Below are positions 25,314-36,192 of a stretch of 64,000 nucleotides of DNA, in pieces (position 1 is the first letter of the stretch; each line of letters opens with the position of its first letter). The DNA comes from Biscogniauxia marginata (Eukaryota; Ascomycota; Sordariomycetes; Xylariales; Xylariaceae). The notes under the pieces are model-generated. The model searched no databases and had not been told where the DNA came from. It saw only the letters and a program-made list of their open reading frames with translations. The stretch spans positions 1 to 64,000 of the forward strand of contig MU404211.1 in NCBI GenBank assembly GCA_022695795.1, written 5' to 3'. Made by a program: the position numbers and the translations under genes.

Positions 25314-25758
25314 TGTAATGAACCTCTTTATATATTCTTAATTAACTAACTTCATAAGTAAATACGTATTAGGTTTTTCTTGTTTTAAAAATAATAATAA
25401 ATTAAGGTTAATTTAAAAAATTTATAATGTTTTACTCGTTAAAAAGATTTCAAAATACTTTTATTATAATATTAAAAAATAATTATAATCTTAAATTAAT
25501 AACTAAAAAACGAAAAATTAACTACATAAAAGATCTTACTTTCTTTATACTTCTTATTTTAATATGTTAAATACTTGTTAAATTTAGCTAAATCTTAAAT
25601 TACTTCAAATCCACTTATTAATACTCTCTCTAGATCTTAAATCCATTAAGATCTTAATCACGTGATGTTGCATTACATCTTCCTTTTAAGAAGCTTGTTT
25701 CGGGGTATTCCTAACCCGTTCCGTCCCCTGGTTCTTTCTAACCAGTTGGTTCGTAACA
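25314..25758 (-). repeat. 5' LTR of the Gypsy element (partly unmutated)
   Basis: Its outer 120 bp (about 25640-25758) keeps normal base composition (CCCGTTCCGTCCCCTGGTTC), whereas the inner part is AT-shifted like the element body. The minus-strand start TGTTACGAACCAACTGG carries the conserved TG. The primer-binding region just left of 25314 is too mutated to name the tRNA. Confidence 0.8.
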
Positions 25759-26081
25759 GGTACATATTAAAAGTATATATTATTAAGTAAATTAAATAAA
25801 GGGAGTTATAAATATAATTAATTATAACCTTATTATAACCATTTCCTTTTATTATTATCATTATTATCTTAATATATACTTTTTATTATACACTTTTTAA
25901 AACCTTATTTTATAATATTAATAAAAAATTTAATTAAAAAACAAATAAAATTTAATTAATATTCATTATAATGGTTTTTAAAAATTAAAATACATTTAAA
26001 AGTTAAATAGTTAAATATGATTTATATTATATTAAATACCCTTGTTATAACCTTGTTATTATAACACACATCCCCGCCCTT

Positions 26082-26128
26082 GACCCCTCCCCCCCTCCCC
26101 CTCCCCCTCCCCCTCCCTCTCGCGCGCG
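26082..26128 (+). repeat. C/T-rich low-complexity tract at the AT-block edge
   Basis: A run of CCCCTCCCCC-type sequence followed by CTCTCGCGCGCG lies exactly where the AT-rich block gives way to normal DNA. It is a polypyrimidine microsatellite with no coding content. Confidence 0.8.
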
Positions 26129-26337
26129 TTATAGTACTATATACTTAGGAATTATACCTATACTTACTATGTATGGCATGTAACCGCTCTCCCGAGGATT
26201 TTTGTAGTGGAACCTGGCATAAATAAGTTCCTAATTTCCTAATTATCACTTCCTTTCTTACTACTTAGTTCTATACATGACGCTCATACCAATTACAAGC
26301 CTAGCCACGAGATCTTCTTGAAGTTGAGGCGACTTTG

Positions 26338-27640
26338 ATGGAAGGTGATAGTCCTTATCGCGAAGTTGGCTCTGATTCTAGATTACCTTTATCCGCACAA
26401 AACCTAACTAACTGTACGCAGAGATCCTTGAAGCTGTGAGAAACCACGACGTCGATCTGCCAGCTAATACGATCCGTGCCTGGGTCATTAGCCTGGCTCT
26501 CTGCACCGCCGGTTCCGCCATCAACATGTTGTTCTCCCTTCGGTATCCCAGTCTCGATAAACACATATGTTATTCAATTGGTCGCATATCCTATTGATTT
26601 GGGCAGGGACCTGATCTTCCCCGATCAAGAGTTCCACATGATGGGGGTTAAGTTCAATCTCAAGCCTGGCAAGTTTAATTTCAAAGAACGGTTAGTATCA
26701 CATCATTTTGAACCGGTAGCTACATATTCTACCACCGGCCGATGTTTTACCTTCTTCACCTTGCCATGTGGATGCTAACAAGTTTTTAGTGAGTCAGGTT
26801 TTCAAGTGGCCAGAAATTGAGACACCGAGACTCTGGATTTGAAAATTTAATACTAACTACCTACAGATAGATGTCATCAATGTTGTCATGTCGAACGTAA
26901 GTCTGGGTGCAATCAAAGTATATTAATAACAGAAATCAACCAACTGTTGTTAGGCTGCTTACGGCGGTAGCGTACTATATGCTACGGATGTCCTACTCAG
27001 CCAGCAAATATTCTGTTTTAGCGATGATGCGCCCTAGTCCTCGCTCTAGTAGTTCTACCTTGTTGCGGGCGTTACTATTGTCACCACCTGGTTCTTTACT
27101 CGCCGCTATCCTAGGTTAATCTTCCGTTATATCAATACGCCAGTTGTATTCGGCGGTACGAGCATGATTCCATCAGCAACCATATATACATATGTTGCAT
27201 CCAAGGATGGGTCTATTAATTGCAAATGAGAAATATCTAGCAACCGTTGTGCCCATACTAAATACAGTAGCGAACCCGGGTTTCGGTTATGTCTCGGTTA
27301 TAGGGTTGTAAGGGTTTGAATATGGCTGGCTAAATTGGGGATAATCTCAACAACATATTTATGCTAGGGAGCTGTCGGAATAGTCTTTAGCTTTTTCATC
27401 AAGCGAAAATGGGATGATTGGCGGTTGCAATACAACTATATTGCCTCAGCAGCTCTCGACTACGGACTTGTGATGTCAATTATCATTCTATTTTTCACGT
27501 TGTACCGCGCCACGTCTCAGGCTCCTTGGTGGTACGGGAACCAGGGTTCATTAGGTAAAATTAAGTAAATTGTGAAGGCCATCAAGAGTCATGTATCTGA
27601 GGGTGAAACGTTTGGACCGACTAGTTTGCTTTAAACGACT
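26338..27640 (+). pseudogene. OPT oligopeptide transporter, decayed and internally deleted
   Basis: Pieces of one OPT-family protein occur in order but in different frames. LEAVRNHDVDLPANTIRAW and SAINMLFSLRYPS come first. After a frameshift come TYVIQLVAYPIDLGRDLIFP and GVKFNLKPGKFNFKE, then DVINVVMSN with a good donor (GTAAGT), AAYGGSVLYATDVLLSQQ, and C-terminal pieces RYINTPVVFGGTSMIPSAT, WDDWRLQYNYIASAALDYG and AIKSHVSEGETFGP. Intact family members have roughly 700-900 residues with many membrane segments; here most of the middle is missing and stops are common. Living members import small peptides across the plasma membrane. It sits next to the AT-rich block, so loss may relate to heterochromatin spread or RIP leakage (inference). 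Confidence 0.8.
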
Positions 27641-28006
27641 ATTTTCTCTAACCTAGGGGCTGGTGAGATATGAAGCATCACACTTTTTCTTTTTTGGTCT
27701 GCCGCTAAATAGTCACCGGAGGACCAAGCGCGAGGTTATCGGAAGTAATTTTATCGTAAGGATACTATAGCTAATTATGATAAATAATATATGATACACG
27801 TTACTAGTATAGTACTATTCACTGTTACCTGGGCGAGTATACGCCTCTATATGTGAACTAAGTTGCGTAGTTAAGGGAGCGGTTTAGGAAATGAAACTTA
27901 CATTCATCGCATCCCCATTTTATCGCCTGGAATCAAGAACTGTCACTGTTATTTTAGAGAAGAATTATTTATTAGTGCCCTAGGGGTGCTTCATAATAAG
28001 CCCATA
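27641..28006. other. Intergenic, no feature seen
   Basis: It holds the tail of the OPT relic's downstream region and the 3' flank of the dehydrogenase gene. No ORF or motif is supported. Confidence 0.5.
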
Positions 28007-29146
28007 CTATGCTATAAGCATTCCATCAATTTCAACGACGCTGCCATTCATGTATCTTGCTTCGTCGCTCATGAGGAATGCAACGACCTGATAATAGAAC
28101 GTGTCAACTTAAACTGAACATGCAAATGAAAACGAAATGAAAATGAATAGAAAAGGGAGAAGAAACTAAAAAGTGCTGAAGCCACAATATTATGGTACTC
28201 ACATTTGCAATATCATCAGGCTTTCCCAGCCTCCCTAATGCATTCCCTTGTTCCATTTGGCGTATTGCTTCAGGAGTGCCCTTCACCACACCTGCATTCG
28301 TGGGCGTATCAATATAACCCGGGGCAACAATATTAACGCGGACACCCTTAGGGCCTAGTTCCAGTGCCATGCATTTACTAAACCCGATCACCCCAAACTT
28401 CGTTGCACAGTAGACTGCAGAGAAAGGAGTCAGTAATTGCTGCATTTGGACTATTTTCAACCCATGCAACATGTCTCGCGAGCAAAAGCTCATACAACAA
28501 ACCAGGATAGGCAGGTTATACTGCCGAGATAGGCTGTAAAAGGTAATAAAGAGCTCCAAAATTAACTCACTAGCTGTCCCAGAACTTGGGTTCCAGCCCG
28601 AAATAGAGCTCACGTTAACATAGCTCCCTCCCGGTGCCGTGAGATGCGGCATAGTTTCCTTAGTCACGTTATACATACCCTTCAGATTGACGCCCACCAG
28701 TCTGTCAAAGTACTCTTCGCTTGTTGAAGTCAGCGGCATCGACGTCGGGTTGATTCCCGCGCAGTTGAACACGTGGTCTATGCATCCGAACTTGGATACT
28801 ATGGCGCTGACACACGACTCTACGGAGTTTGAGGATGATACGTCTAGTATTGCTGTATAGTGGTCCTGAGTGTTGTTGCGTATAGTAGTGCTGCCGCCGC
28901 CACCACAAAGCTGGAAGGTTTCCTGTATGCCGGCCTCATTTACATCTGTGATGGCAAGTATGGCACCTAGGCCGTGAAGTTTAATTGCTGTACCTCGACT
29001 ATAACCCGGTTAGAGACAGTGGACTGAAAGTGAGGTTGTATGTATAGACTTTGACCAAGTAGAGGGAGAGAAAAAGGGGTTCCTTACCCGATGCCGCTAG
29101 CTGCGCCAGTGATAAGAACTACCTTGCCTGCCAGACTTGATGACAT
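28007..29146 (-). CDS. Short-chain dehydrogenase/reductase (FabG-like SDR)
   Basis: Four exons are inferred: 29146-29088, 28998-28571, 28414-28203 and 28087-28007 (introns 89, 156 and 115 bp), giving 259 aa. The N-terminal Rossmann glycine motif is TGAASGIG (residues about 13-20), followed by NCAG, the catalytic Ser in VSSISG, the YxxxK active site YCATK (164-168), and the substrate-side stretch APGYIDTP. The C-terminus AFLMSDEARYMNGSV is typical of classical SDRs. The length matches the family. Such enzymes use NAD(P)H to reduce or oxidise a carbonyl or alcohol, usually in the cytosol; the substrate cannot be told from sequence. Splicing matters: the unspliced frame breaks the YxxxK region. 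No biosynthetic partners are adjacent. Confidence 0.9.
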
Positions 29147-29915
29147 GTTAAAGATTGGAATATGGAAAATATACACTCTCGTTGAAGAGTTGGAAATAAG
29201 AGCTGTCAGGATAAAGTCATCCTTGGAATAATACTACTCTACATGCATATATAGGTACCTACCTATATAGAAGCTAGAAATCCTTCCCCACTTATGTGTG
29301 ACCCCCCCGCCCCGAGTTTGAAAGGTCCAGGTCTAACAAGTCTTGCGGAATACCACTTTCAGAGGTTCCGGATACACTTTCGATATACCGAGACCTTAGC
29401 ACAAGCCGGATGGATAGAACCCCGATGACGTGGGGGCCAGATATGGATGACACATGCTAATTTATTCGATATAAAACACATAAGAACCGAAGGGGGCTAG
29501 GCCGCTATAACAATATAATTAATTAAATAGAGTGCATTCAGACAGGCCAATTTGCTTGAGCAGAAAGGCAACGATAAGATATGATAAATTGACGTGATAG
29601 AATTATGTTGACAAGATGCGAACGATTTATCGAATATCAAACTACTTCTCCTAGTCCTACTCGTTTGCTTACGACTCTAGACCAAGCATTATATCGTGCT
29701 TCGATAACAGATAATCCTCGTAAATAAAGTAATAAACGCGATAATCGGTGGCCGAACGCATGATACTATTGTAACTCGATATTGAGTTAGCTTCGTTCGA
29801 TTCTACATTTAAAGCACCTGGCCAGCAGATTACTCAAATGAAAATAGTCTGTTCTATACTCGGTACTGTCCTGTCGATATGAAATGAAGATTTCATATGC
29901 CTATGCGGCTAGCAA
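29147..29915. other. Intergenic region
   Basis: It contains the dehydrogenase promoter (TATATAGG-type sequence near 29250-29275 with a TAGGTACCTACCTA repeat) and the 3' flank of the kinase gene. No ORF is supported. Confidence 0.5.
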
Positions 29916-30718
29916 TCACCTTGAATCATACTTGTTTCCCCAGTCATCCGCGATCGTCTACGGTGAGCGTGGATTAGTATCTCCTTCCCCTTTGATTCAT
30001 TCTATCTTTGGGTTTGCGTTCATATAAATCCGAAACTCACCTGAAAATGCTTACAGATTTCCTCCTCGACTAAGTCTACGCTCTGGTTTGCATCAACCCT
30101 GATGACTCGCATGCCGTTTGTCTCGAGGGCATCGATCATGGCCGTACTCTCACGCAGAGACCTCTCGACTCTCTCGCGGACCTTGTAGTGTTCTTTGTCG
30201 TCGTCTCGTCCCGAGCCGTCGGCACGCCCACTGACCCGCCCCATCAGAACATCGGAATCACAACGTAAAAAGAATGCCCCCTGAGCCGGGGGCATCTGTT
30301 TAAGCCACGATGTAACGTGCTCTTCATTTCGTGGGAATCCATCGACGATCCAGGTCATCTGGCCTCTCTTCATGCCGTCTTCGATCGTATCACGGAGCAG
30401 CTTGACTGCGACGTCGGCGGGAAGTACGGGGCTTCCTTCCTTGCCATAACGTCTTGGAAAGCTTGTCACCAATGATCCCGGGATCGTAGCCTGGTGACGT
30501 ATCAAGTCACCGTACGACAGATGGGTGAGACGAGGAATCTTGAACCTCAGGGCTGCTGACTGCGTGCCTTTTCCAGCGCCTGGAGGGCCCAATATAAAAA
30601 TAATCAGGGGTGGAGGACCTCCACGGGATTTAGGTCTGCTAACAAAACTGTTTATGAATATGCACCGAAAGTAGTTGGAAACAACTGTAAATATCTTGCC
30701 TAGTGTGTTCATGGCCAT
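29916..30718 (-). CDS. Nucleoside monophosphate kinase (adenylate / UMP-CMP kinase family)
   Basis: Two exons are inferred, 30718-30041 and 29957-29916, joined over an 83-bp intron with donor GTGAGT and a perfect branch point TACTAATCC; 239 aa. The P-loop is GPPGAGKGTQ near residue 44, followed by the NMP-binding LSYGDLIRHQ, the core WIVDGFPRNEEH and a lid-like region GRADGSGRDDD. These fit the adenylate kinase fold; GRxDGSGRxDD is closer to UMP-CMP kinases. It would transfer phosphate from ATP to an NMP. An N-terminal extension of about 35 residues (NYFRCIFINSFVSRPKS) is hydrophobic then basic and could be a targeting or anchor segment (inference). Without the intron the protein would end VSFGFI; splicing replaces that tail with 13 residues. 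Confidence 0.88.
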
Positions 30719-32015
30719 GATGAGTTTGTGTATCTGAGGTTGTAAAGATAGTCCTTTGAATATCGAGTAAGTTTCGAGTTGTCGAAGCGGGCCTATTGTT
30801 GGATGTCATCCTTCTATATATTCCTTCGGGTCCCCTTCTCAGTCCTCGTTACGCCTCCTAGGTTTGATTCCCAAGTCAAACCTCAGACTGAACCAGGCTT
30901 AGTTAGAATGCATCGAAACAAGGCCGCCCTGTAATTGAAAAGCTGATCTAGATTTATCTAGAAACAAGACAAACGCTACATGTACCCTAGAGATAGGGGC
31001 AAACGCCCCTGTCAAGGATGTCTTTGGTTAATACAATGATCATGAACTGATATTAACTTGCACCGGGTCTGGTATAATCTGGAAAGCTGGTGGATGGTCC
31101 TTTGAAAATATCTAATGGCTTAATCGTCGCTGCTCTATCCCCTTCTATGGTTTTGCACAATCGAGACATGTTAAAACTGGGCTCGGATACTTGCTAACAG
31201 ACAAAATTTGTGCTGGAAATATCTTCCTAGTTGTCTTCAGGCCCCGACCGTGCCAGTTGGGGCAGGCTATTGCTACAGGGAGGAGAGAGAATCGGCTGTG
31301 GTTTGATGATCGTTCCGTATGCTGTATTTGCGCCTTGTATAATGGCGTTTGCAAAGCGGGCGGGTTGGTTCCCGGGAGGGGAAAACATCGATCATTGCCG
31401 TACAATGGCTTCTTGTATGGGGTCTCGCGATCATGGTATGATCCCCTTTTTTTCGTATTATCGGGTGTGTATTAAACTTTGCATCTCTGTGAGATGGAGG
31501 GCGTACCGGTAGGCTACTTCTAAGCATCATGCGGTTTCAAGCGCAGACAGCAACGGGAAAAGGGGCGGGAGATACCCGACGCGGCCGTTTGTTGCGAGCC
31601 GAGGATGTGAAGTACCTAAGATACCAGTGGCTACTAATGTAGTAAGCATGTACCTACCTGTATGGAATGGGTACCGAGGGGAAAGCCCTGCCTTAGCGCC
31701 ACGCTATTAGTGCATCCGCTTGGAGGGGACCGGCGGGGTGGAGCGAATTGCGCCCCCCGGCGCAAGCTTCTTCTACTGTATTCATAAATGTTTAATTACT
31801 TAGGTAGGCATGCATATACCTAGTGCGTGAAGATGAGGTAGGCATTATGCACCTATTGCATGTAAGCATGGCGAATAGGTACGTAGGCGAGCTGTAAGAT
31901 TCAACTATTGAATAGCGTCACCTCCGTTCCCGCATCTCTTCCCATAACTTCAGTTTTCTTTCTTCGTATCGATCACTCCCGGATACCCTCTTCTGAGAGC
32001 TACACGACGGACAAG
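30719..32015. other. Intergenic region, no gene supported
   Basis: Overlapping short ORFs at 31145-31530 on both strands show no domain or intron structure. Several TAGGTA/TACCTA words occur near 31610-31880, in front of the methylcitrate dehydratase gene. The segment includes the promoters of the two flanking divergent genes. Confidence 0.45.
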
Positions 32016-33859
32016 ATGTCTGCTGTGACTCGTGGTCTTCGAACAGCCTCGAGATCGCTACGCCTGCAGTCAACCGCCCTTCAACAAACAGCTGTTTCTT
32101 CACGTGCTGCGAAATTCGGAGCCACAGCAGCGCTACCATCACCTTCATTAATAGCGCCCACCACTGCCCACGCCGCTACCCGTATCTACTCCTTCTCCAC
32201 CACCGCCGCCCAAAAGTCTGCCCCAGCCATGCCTCAAGAAGGGAGAGAATATGACACCGAGATCAAGGACATTGCCAGCTATGTCACAAAGCCAATTGAC
32301 TCGGAATTGGCTGTAAGTTAAAACACCTCTCCCCGGGAACCCGACCCGTCCTCCCCTATGAGGGAGAGAGTAAACATCACGGCTAAATGTCACTGGCCAC
32401 ACACACGTAGTTCGATACTGCACGATGGGTTTTCCTCGACACTTTAGGCTGCGGGCTGGAAGGCTTGCGGTTCAAGGAATGCACAAAACTCCTGGGCCCA
32501 ATTGTTCCCGGCACTGTCGTTCCTAACGGCACAAAGATCCCCGGTACCGACTTCATCCTCGACCCCGTCAATGGCGCTTTCAACATCGGCGCTATGATCC
32601 GATGGCTCGACTACAACGACTGCTGGCTGGCTGCCGAATGGGGACACCCATCCGATAATCTGGGTGCTATTTTGGCTGTTGCCGACTGGGTCAACCGGAC
32701 TAACAAGGCCGGAGGCAACCTTGCTGGCGGCAAGATCTTTACCGTTCGACATATCCTCGAGGGCATGATCAAGGCACACGAGATCCAGGGCTGCCTGGCC
32801 CTGCTCAACTCGTACAACAAGGTTGGCCTGGACCATGTCGTCTTGGTCAAGGTTGCTAGTACTGCTGTCGTGTCTCACATGCTTGGCTTGAGTGAGACTC
32901 AGATTGCCGACGCCGTCACCCAAGCTTGGGTCGACGGCCAGAGCCTGCGCACCTATCGCCACTCGCCCAACACAATGTCCCGAAAGTCCTGGGCTGCTGG
33001 CGATGCGTGTCAGCGGGCCGTCAACCTGGCCTTGAAAGTTATGAAGGGCGAGCCTGGCGTGCCCACGGTCCTGTCCGCCCCTGTCTGGGGTTTCTACGAT
33101 GTCCTGTTCAAGGGTAAAAAGTTCGAGTTCCAGCGCCCCTATGGTAGCTACGTCATGGAGAACGTCCTCTTCAAGGTCTCTTATCCAGGTTTGTGCTCCT
33201 CGAGTACGCATCTCAGTACAACCACTCGTGCTAAATTTCTCTCAGCCGAATTCCATTCCCAGACTGCGGTTGAAGCGTCGTCTATGATCCACCAGAAGCT
33301 TAAGGAGTTGGGCAAGTCAGCAGCGGACATTAAGGGCATTACGTGCAGAACACACGAAGCCTGCATCCGTATCATTGACAAGCAATTTAAGCCCATGGAT
33401 AACTTCGCCGACCGTGATCACTGCATTCAGTACATGTGTGCAGTGATGCTTGTTTTCGGGCGACTTGAGGCCACTGATTACACGGATGGGGGCGAAGCAG
33501 CGACGTCGCCCCTGGTTGAGTCGCTTCGCCAGAAGATCAAGTGTGTCGAGGATCCTCAGTTCACCAAGGACTATCACGACCCAGAACTCCGAACTATTTC
33601 TAACGCTCTAACGGTCGAGTTGAACGATGGTACTGTGCTAGACGAGGTAGTGGTCGAGGCTCCTCTTGGACATCGGTTGAGGAGGGAGGAAGCCAAGCCT
33701 CATATTCTCGCTAAATACAAGAGACATCTGGGACCGCACTTCCCAGAGGCAAAGGTCCGTGAGCTAGTAGAACTTGGTCAGGATGTTAAGAAGTTGGAAG
33801 CGCTGCCTGTCGACGAGTATGTTGATAAGTATGTCGTCAAGGACAGCCCATTTGTATAG
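32016..33859 (+). CDS. prpD: 2-methylcitrate dehydratase, mitochondrial (PrpD family)
   Basis: Three exons are inferred: 32016-32312, 32411-33188 and 33246-33859, giving 562 aa. The N-terminus (TRGLRTASRSLRLQS) is rich in Arg and Ser without acidic residues, as in mitochondrial presequences. The MmgE/PrpD domain starts at DIASYVTKPIDSELA and continues ARWVFLDTLGCGLEG, NGTKIPGT, AAEWGHPSDNLGAILAVADW and RKSWAAGDACQRAVNLAL. The enzyme dehydrates 2-methylcitrate to methyl-cis-aconitate in the methylcitrate cycle that detoxifies propionyl-CoA. Length agrees with fungal homologues. The second intron (57 bp) is a multiple of three and contains no stop, so a retained form would carry 19 extra residues between KVSYP and AEFHSQ. 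The upstream in-frame ATG at 31908 was not chosen because the presequence starts better at 32016. Confidence 0.93.
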
Positions 33860-34432
33860 TAAACGTTGATATTCGAGACTAGATTTGGACGATTTACTTG
33901 TCAACCTCTTCAGCAAGCAAGATAACAAATACTTTAATGTTCATAAGGGTCCCAGTGCATCACAGACGTGAGTAGGTATCAGGACATATGCACCGGCAGT
34001 GCGGAAACCAGTTAATAACATGAGAGAGTTTAAATCAACTGTTTCTGCACAGCCACCAGTTTAGAGACAGCGCCGAAGCGGGGCGGGTCTCAGACACGAA
34101 ATGGCTTGAAAGGTAGGTACCTAGTTACCTGCCCAGCGTGCTATGGACACGCTACGCCACCCTAGCCTGATTTAGTGACTTGATAGGTCCACTACCTAGG
34201 CACCTAATTGCTTTCAATGTTCCCGCACCTGAGGCTTGGCTTACCGACCTTACCTAACACCACCTCACCTCACCTCACCTCGCTCAGCTCAGAAGACCTA
34301 TTATTTTCGGTTTCTTCTTCTACCCACCTATTCCTGTTCATTCGAGTCGCTGCTGACCTAGACACTTGATCAATATTCAATATACTCAAGGGGTAATTCT
34401 GAACGGTCCACCCTCGACTTTGTACGGACAAG
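33860..34432. other. Intergenic region
   Basis: It contains the 3' flank of prpD and the promoter of the SH3 gene. A CACCT repeat (34257-34285) and several AGGTACCTAG-type words (34111-34195) are seen. No ORF is supported. Confidence 0.45.
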
Positions 34433-35324
34433 ATGGTCGCCGTCGACCGCCAGGAGATCATTGCGACTAACAAGTCGCTCCGTCTCATCAAGAATGTATG
34501 TTCATGTTGACTTGGTCCCTAATATTAACAGCATCGTGACTAACAGAAGGCCACTATTGTATCGTAACCAGGAACTAGAGCATCTTCTTGAGAAAGGTGC
34601 TATAAGCGACGATGTGTTTGATACTGTCAACCGAGTTCTTCCCGCAGAGGCCTCCCTCTCGGGTGCCCCAACTCCTGCCGTTCGCAATGCATCTGCCCAT
34701 CCTCCGCCCGCCTCAGCACCGCAATCGCCACCCATCAACGCAATGGCACGCTTAGCAGTCGGCCAGAATCCGTCGGTGAGCCCAGCACCGCCAGCGTACC
34801 ATGCGAGCGGTCCCCCTGCGCTGCCCACCCGCGCTGGCCCCCCCGCCCCCCCTCCCACGAAGCCCGTCATCGCCCACGCGAAGGCGCTGTACAGATATCA
34901 AGCAGCCGACGACCGTGACCTGTCGTTTGAGCGGGATGACAAGATCGCCGTGCACGAGTACATGAACGACGACTGGTGGATGGGTCGGAACGAGCGCACC
35001 GGCGCCGAGGGCATCTTCCCTAAGAACTACGTCGAGATTGACCGCAACAACGAGAAGGCAGGCTTTTATGCCCCAGCGCAGCCTGTCTATACCGCTCCAC
35101 CTTCGGCTGCTGCGCAGGGAGGATATCCTCCCCCGCCACAGGCTCAGAATCCGTATAACGCGCATGTCCCGCCGATGGCCGTTGCGCAGGGTGGCAGCGG
35201 GTCGAGCCACACCCCGAGCAAGGCTGAAGAACAGGGTAAGAAGTTCGGCAAGAAGTTGGGCAATGCTGCTATCTTTGGCGCGGGCGCCACGCTCGGTGGC
35301 AAGATCGTCAACGGCATCTTCTAA
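34433..35324 (+). CDS. LSB1: SH3-domain protein, LSB1/PIN3-like
   Basis: Two exons, 34433-34495 and 34572-35324 (76-bp intron with branch CTAAC), give 271 aa. The N-terminal segment (NKSLRLIKNELEHLLEKGAI, then SDDVFDTVNRVLP) matches the start of yeast Lsb1/Pin3. A Pro/Ala-rich linker follows, then one SH3 domain at about residues 125-180 with the expected motifs ALYRYQAADDRDLSF, DDWWMGR and GIFPKNYVEI. A Pro/Tyr-rich tail ends in a Gly/Ala-rich segment (GNAAIFGAGATLGGKIV). The yeast proteins bind the WASP homologue Las17 and affect actin assembly and prion behaviour; the same role here is inferred from the shared architecture. The start codon is set by the short first exon. Confidence 0.88.
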
Positions 35325-35339
35325 CCCCCCCCCCCCCCC
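35325..35339 (+). repeat. Poly-C homopolymer directly after a stop codon
   Basis: Fifteen C residues follow the TAA of the SH3 gene without a gap. It lies in the 3' untranslated region; the exact length could be a sequencing artefact. Confidence 0.8.
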
Positions 35340-36192
35340 TTTATAAGGGATCCGTGGATCACAATTTCAAAACGTTTATGTAATAAGTTTCACTAGACTA
35401 TTGGGGTGTAGGGAGCGTTTTCCTTTGCTCAGACAGGACATATGTCAGGCAGGCTTGAGCTTGAGTTGCGGAATTCATGTTAATGGTTGATGGCTTAGCA
35501 GGATGGCTCAAGTGATATATTTTCCCTTTCGTGTGGGGTTTCCCCGATCTGTGAGCTAGTCGCCGTGAATTTGTAACTGTAATCAGGAACGCCTACCCTT
35601 TTTGCTCTCAAGACAAGCGCTCCAAGTACCGTCTTTAAATACAGTAGGTAACACCATACATGCCGTACTTATTACCAGAGGAGGGGTTTTCTTACCTCGG
35701 ATACAGTATTCAGCCTTCCTGGCTTTACATGAATAAGCGTGTAAAGACAATCGCTTAGTCAATGAGGAGTGGATAAGTGATTATCCATATAACAGGACAC
35801 AGCCAACTGTGCCAGAAGGTGCTAGACTGAGCCGTTCCAAGTGCGCCAAAGCATCATTCGATCCGGGTGACTCAGGAGATATTGAAATGCCTGCCAAATG
35901 CCTGCTACTGGCTAGCTGTCGATTGTTTGAAAGGGAGAGTGTTCGTTGGCGCTTGATACCGATTCATTGAAATTGGGTGTCTATGCCAGTGGCAGGTATC
36001 GTATCTGTGGCTTCTGTTGCTTGAGTTATCTGAGAGAATCCACTGAGAAATTAGAATTGACTTTATATCGCAGGTTGCCCTAGTATGGGGATATAATCCC
36101 GAATGGGATCACGTTAGAGCCCTATATGGACCAAAGTCTGGCAGTCGGAGAAACCCGCTAACAGCAGGCCCGGCAAGTCATCTTAATCCGAC
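35340..36192. other. Intergenic, nothing recognised
   Basis: Normal base composition, with no ORF with a recognisable domain, no intron signals in a coding context and no repeats. Confidence 0.5.

Larger units (their letters stand above)
18355..25758 (-). mobile_element. Ty3/Gypsy LTR retrotransposon, RIP-inactivated
   Basis: A 7.4-kb element with two LTRs (18355-18819 and 25314-25758) flanked by a 5-bp target duplication, GGTAT on the left and GGTAC on the right, differing by one C-to-T. On the minus strand the LTR begins TGTTACGAACC and ends TTCATTACA (TG...CA). A polypurine tract (AAAAAGGGGAAAAATAA on minus) lies next to the left LTR, fixing the orientation. Minus-strand motifs are a reverse transcriptase YxDD box at about 21700-21747, reading FVFIYLNDILIY (Asp to Asn), and an integrase stretch near 20395-20480 reading KLIKYIYFLSF, similar to the (T)K(Y/F)xxFxPxxE core. 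All frames are broken by stops. Gag and protease could not be recognised. Confidence 0.8.
7330..26060. repeat. 18.7-kb AT-rich RIP-like heterochromatin block
   Basis: A continuous block with almost no ORFs, composed of nested transposon relics (hAT, pogo, MITE-like palindromes and one Gypsy element, listed separately). Conserved residues at transposase and reverse-transcriptase motifs are changed in the direction expected of C-to-T mutation (Asp to Asn, Trp or Gln to stop), while many CpG words survive. Boundaries are sharp: normal sequence to about 7320 and again from about 26060. It could be pericentromeric, subtelomeric or an interstitial repeat island; the window alone cannot decide. Confidence 0.85.

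Noticed and set aside
25673..25861. 62-aa minus-strand ORF in AT-rich DNA
   Set aside because: It covers the less mutated part of the Gypsy LTR and adjoining AT-rich sequence; it is not a gene.
27260..27300. Possible tRNA B-box-like sequence
   Set aside because: No cloverleaf partner sequences; it falls within the OPT pseudogene.
31145..31530. Overlapping ORFs on both strands
   Set aside because: Mutually overlapping, no domain, no consistent coding signal.
32444..33211. 255-aa minus-strand ORF
   Set aside because: It lies opposite the methylcitrate dehydratase exon, whose protein sequence is clearly conserved.
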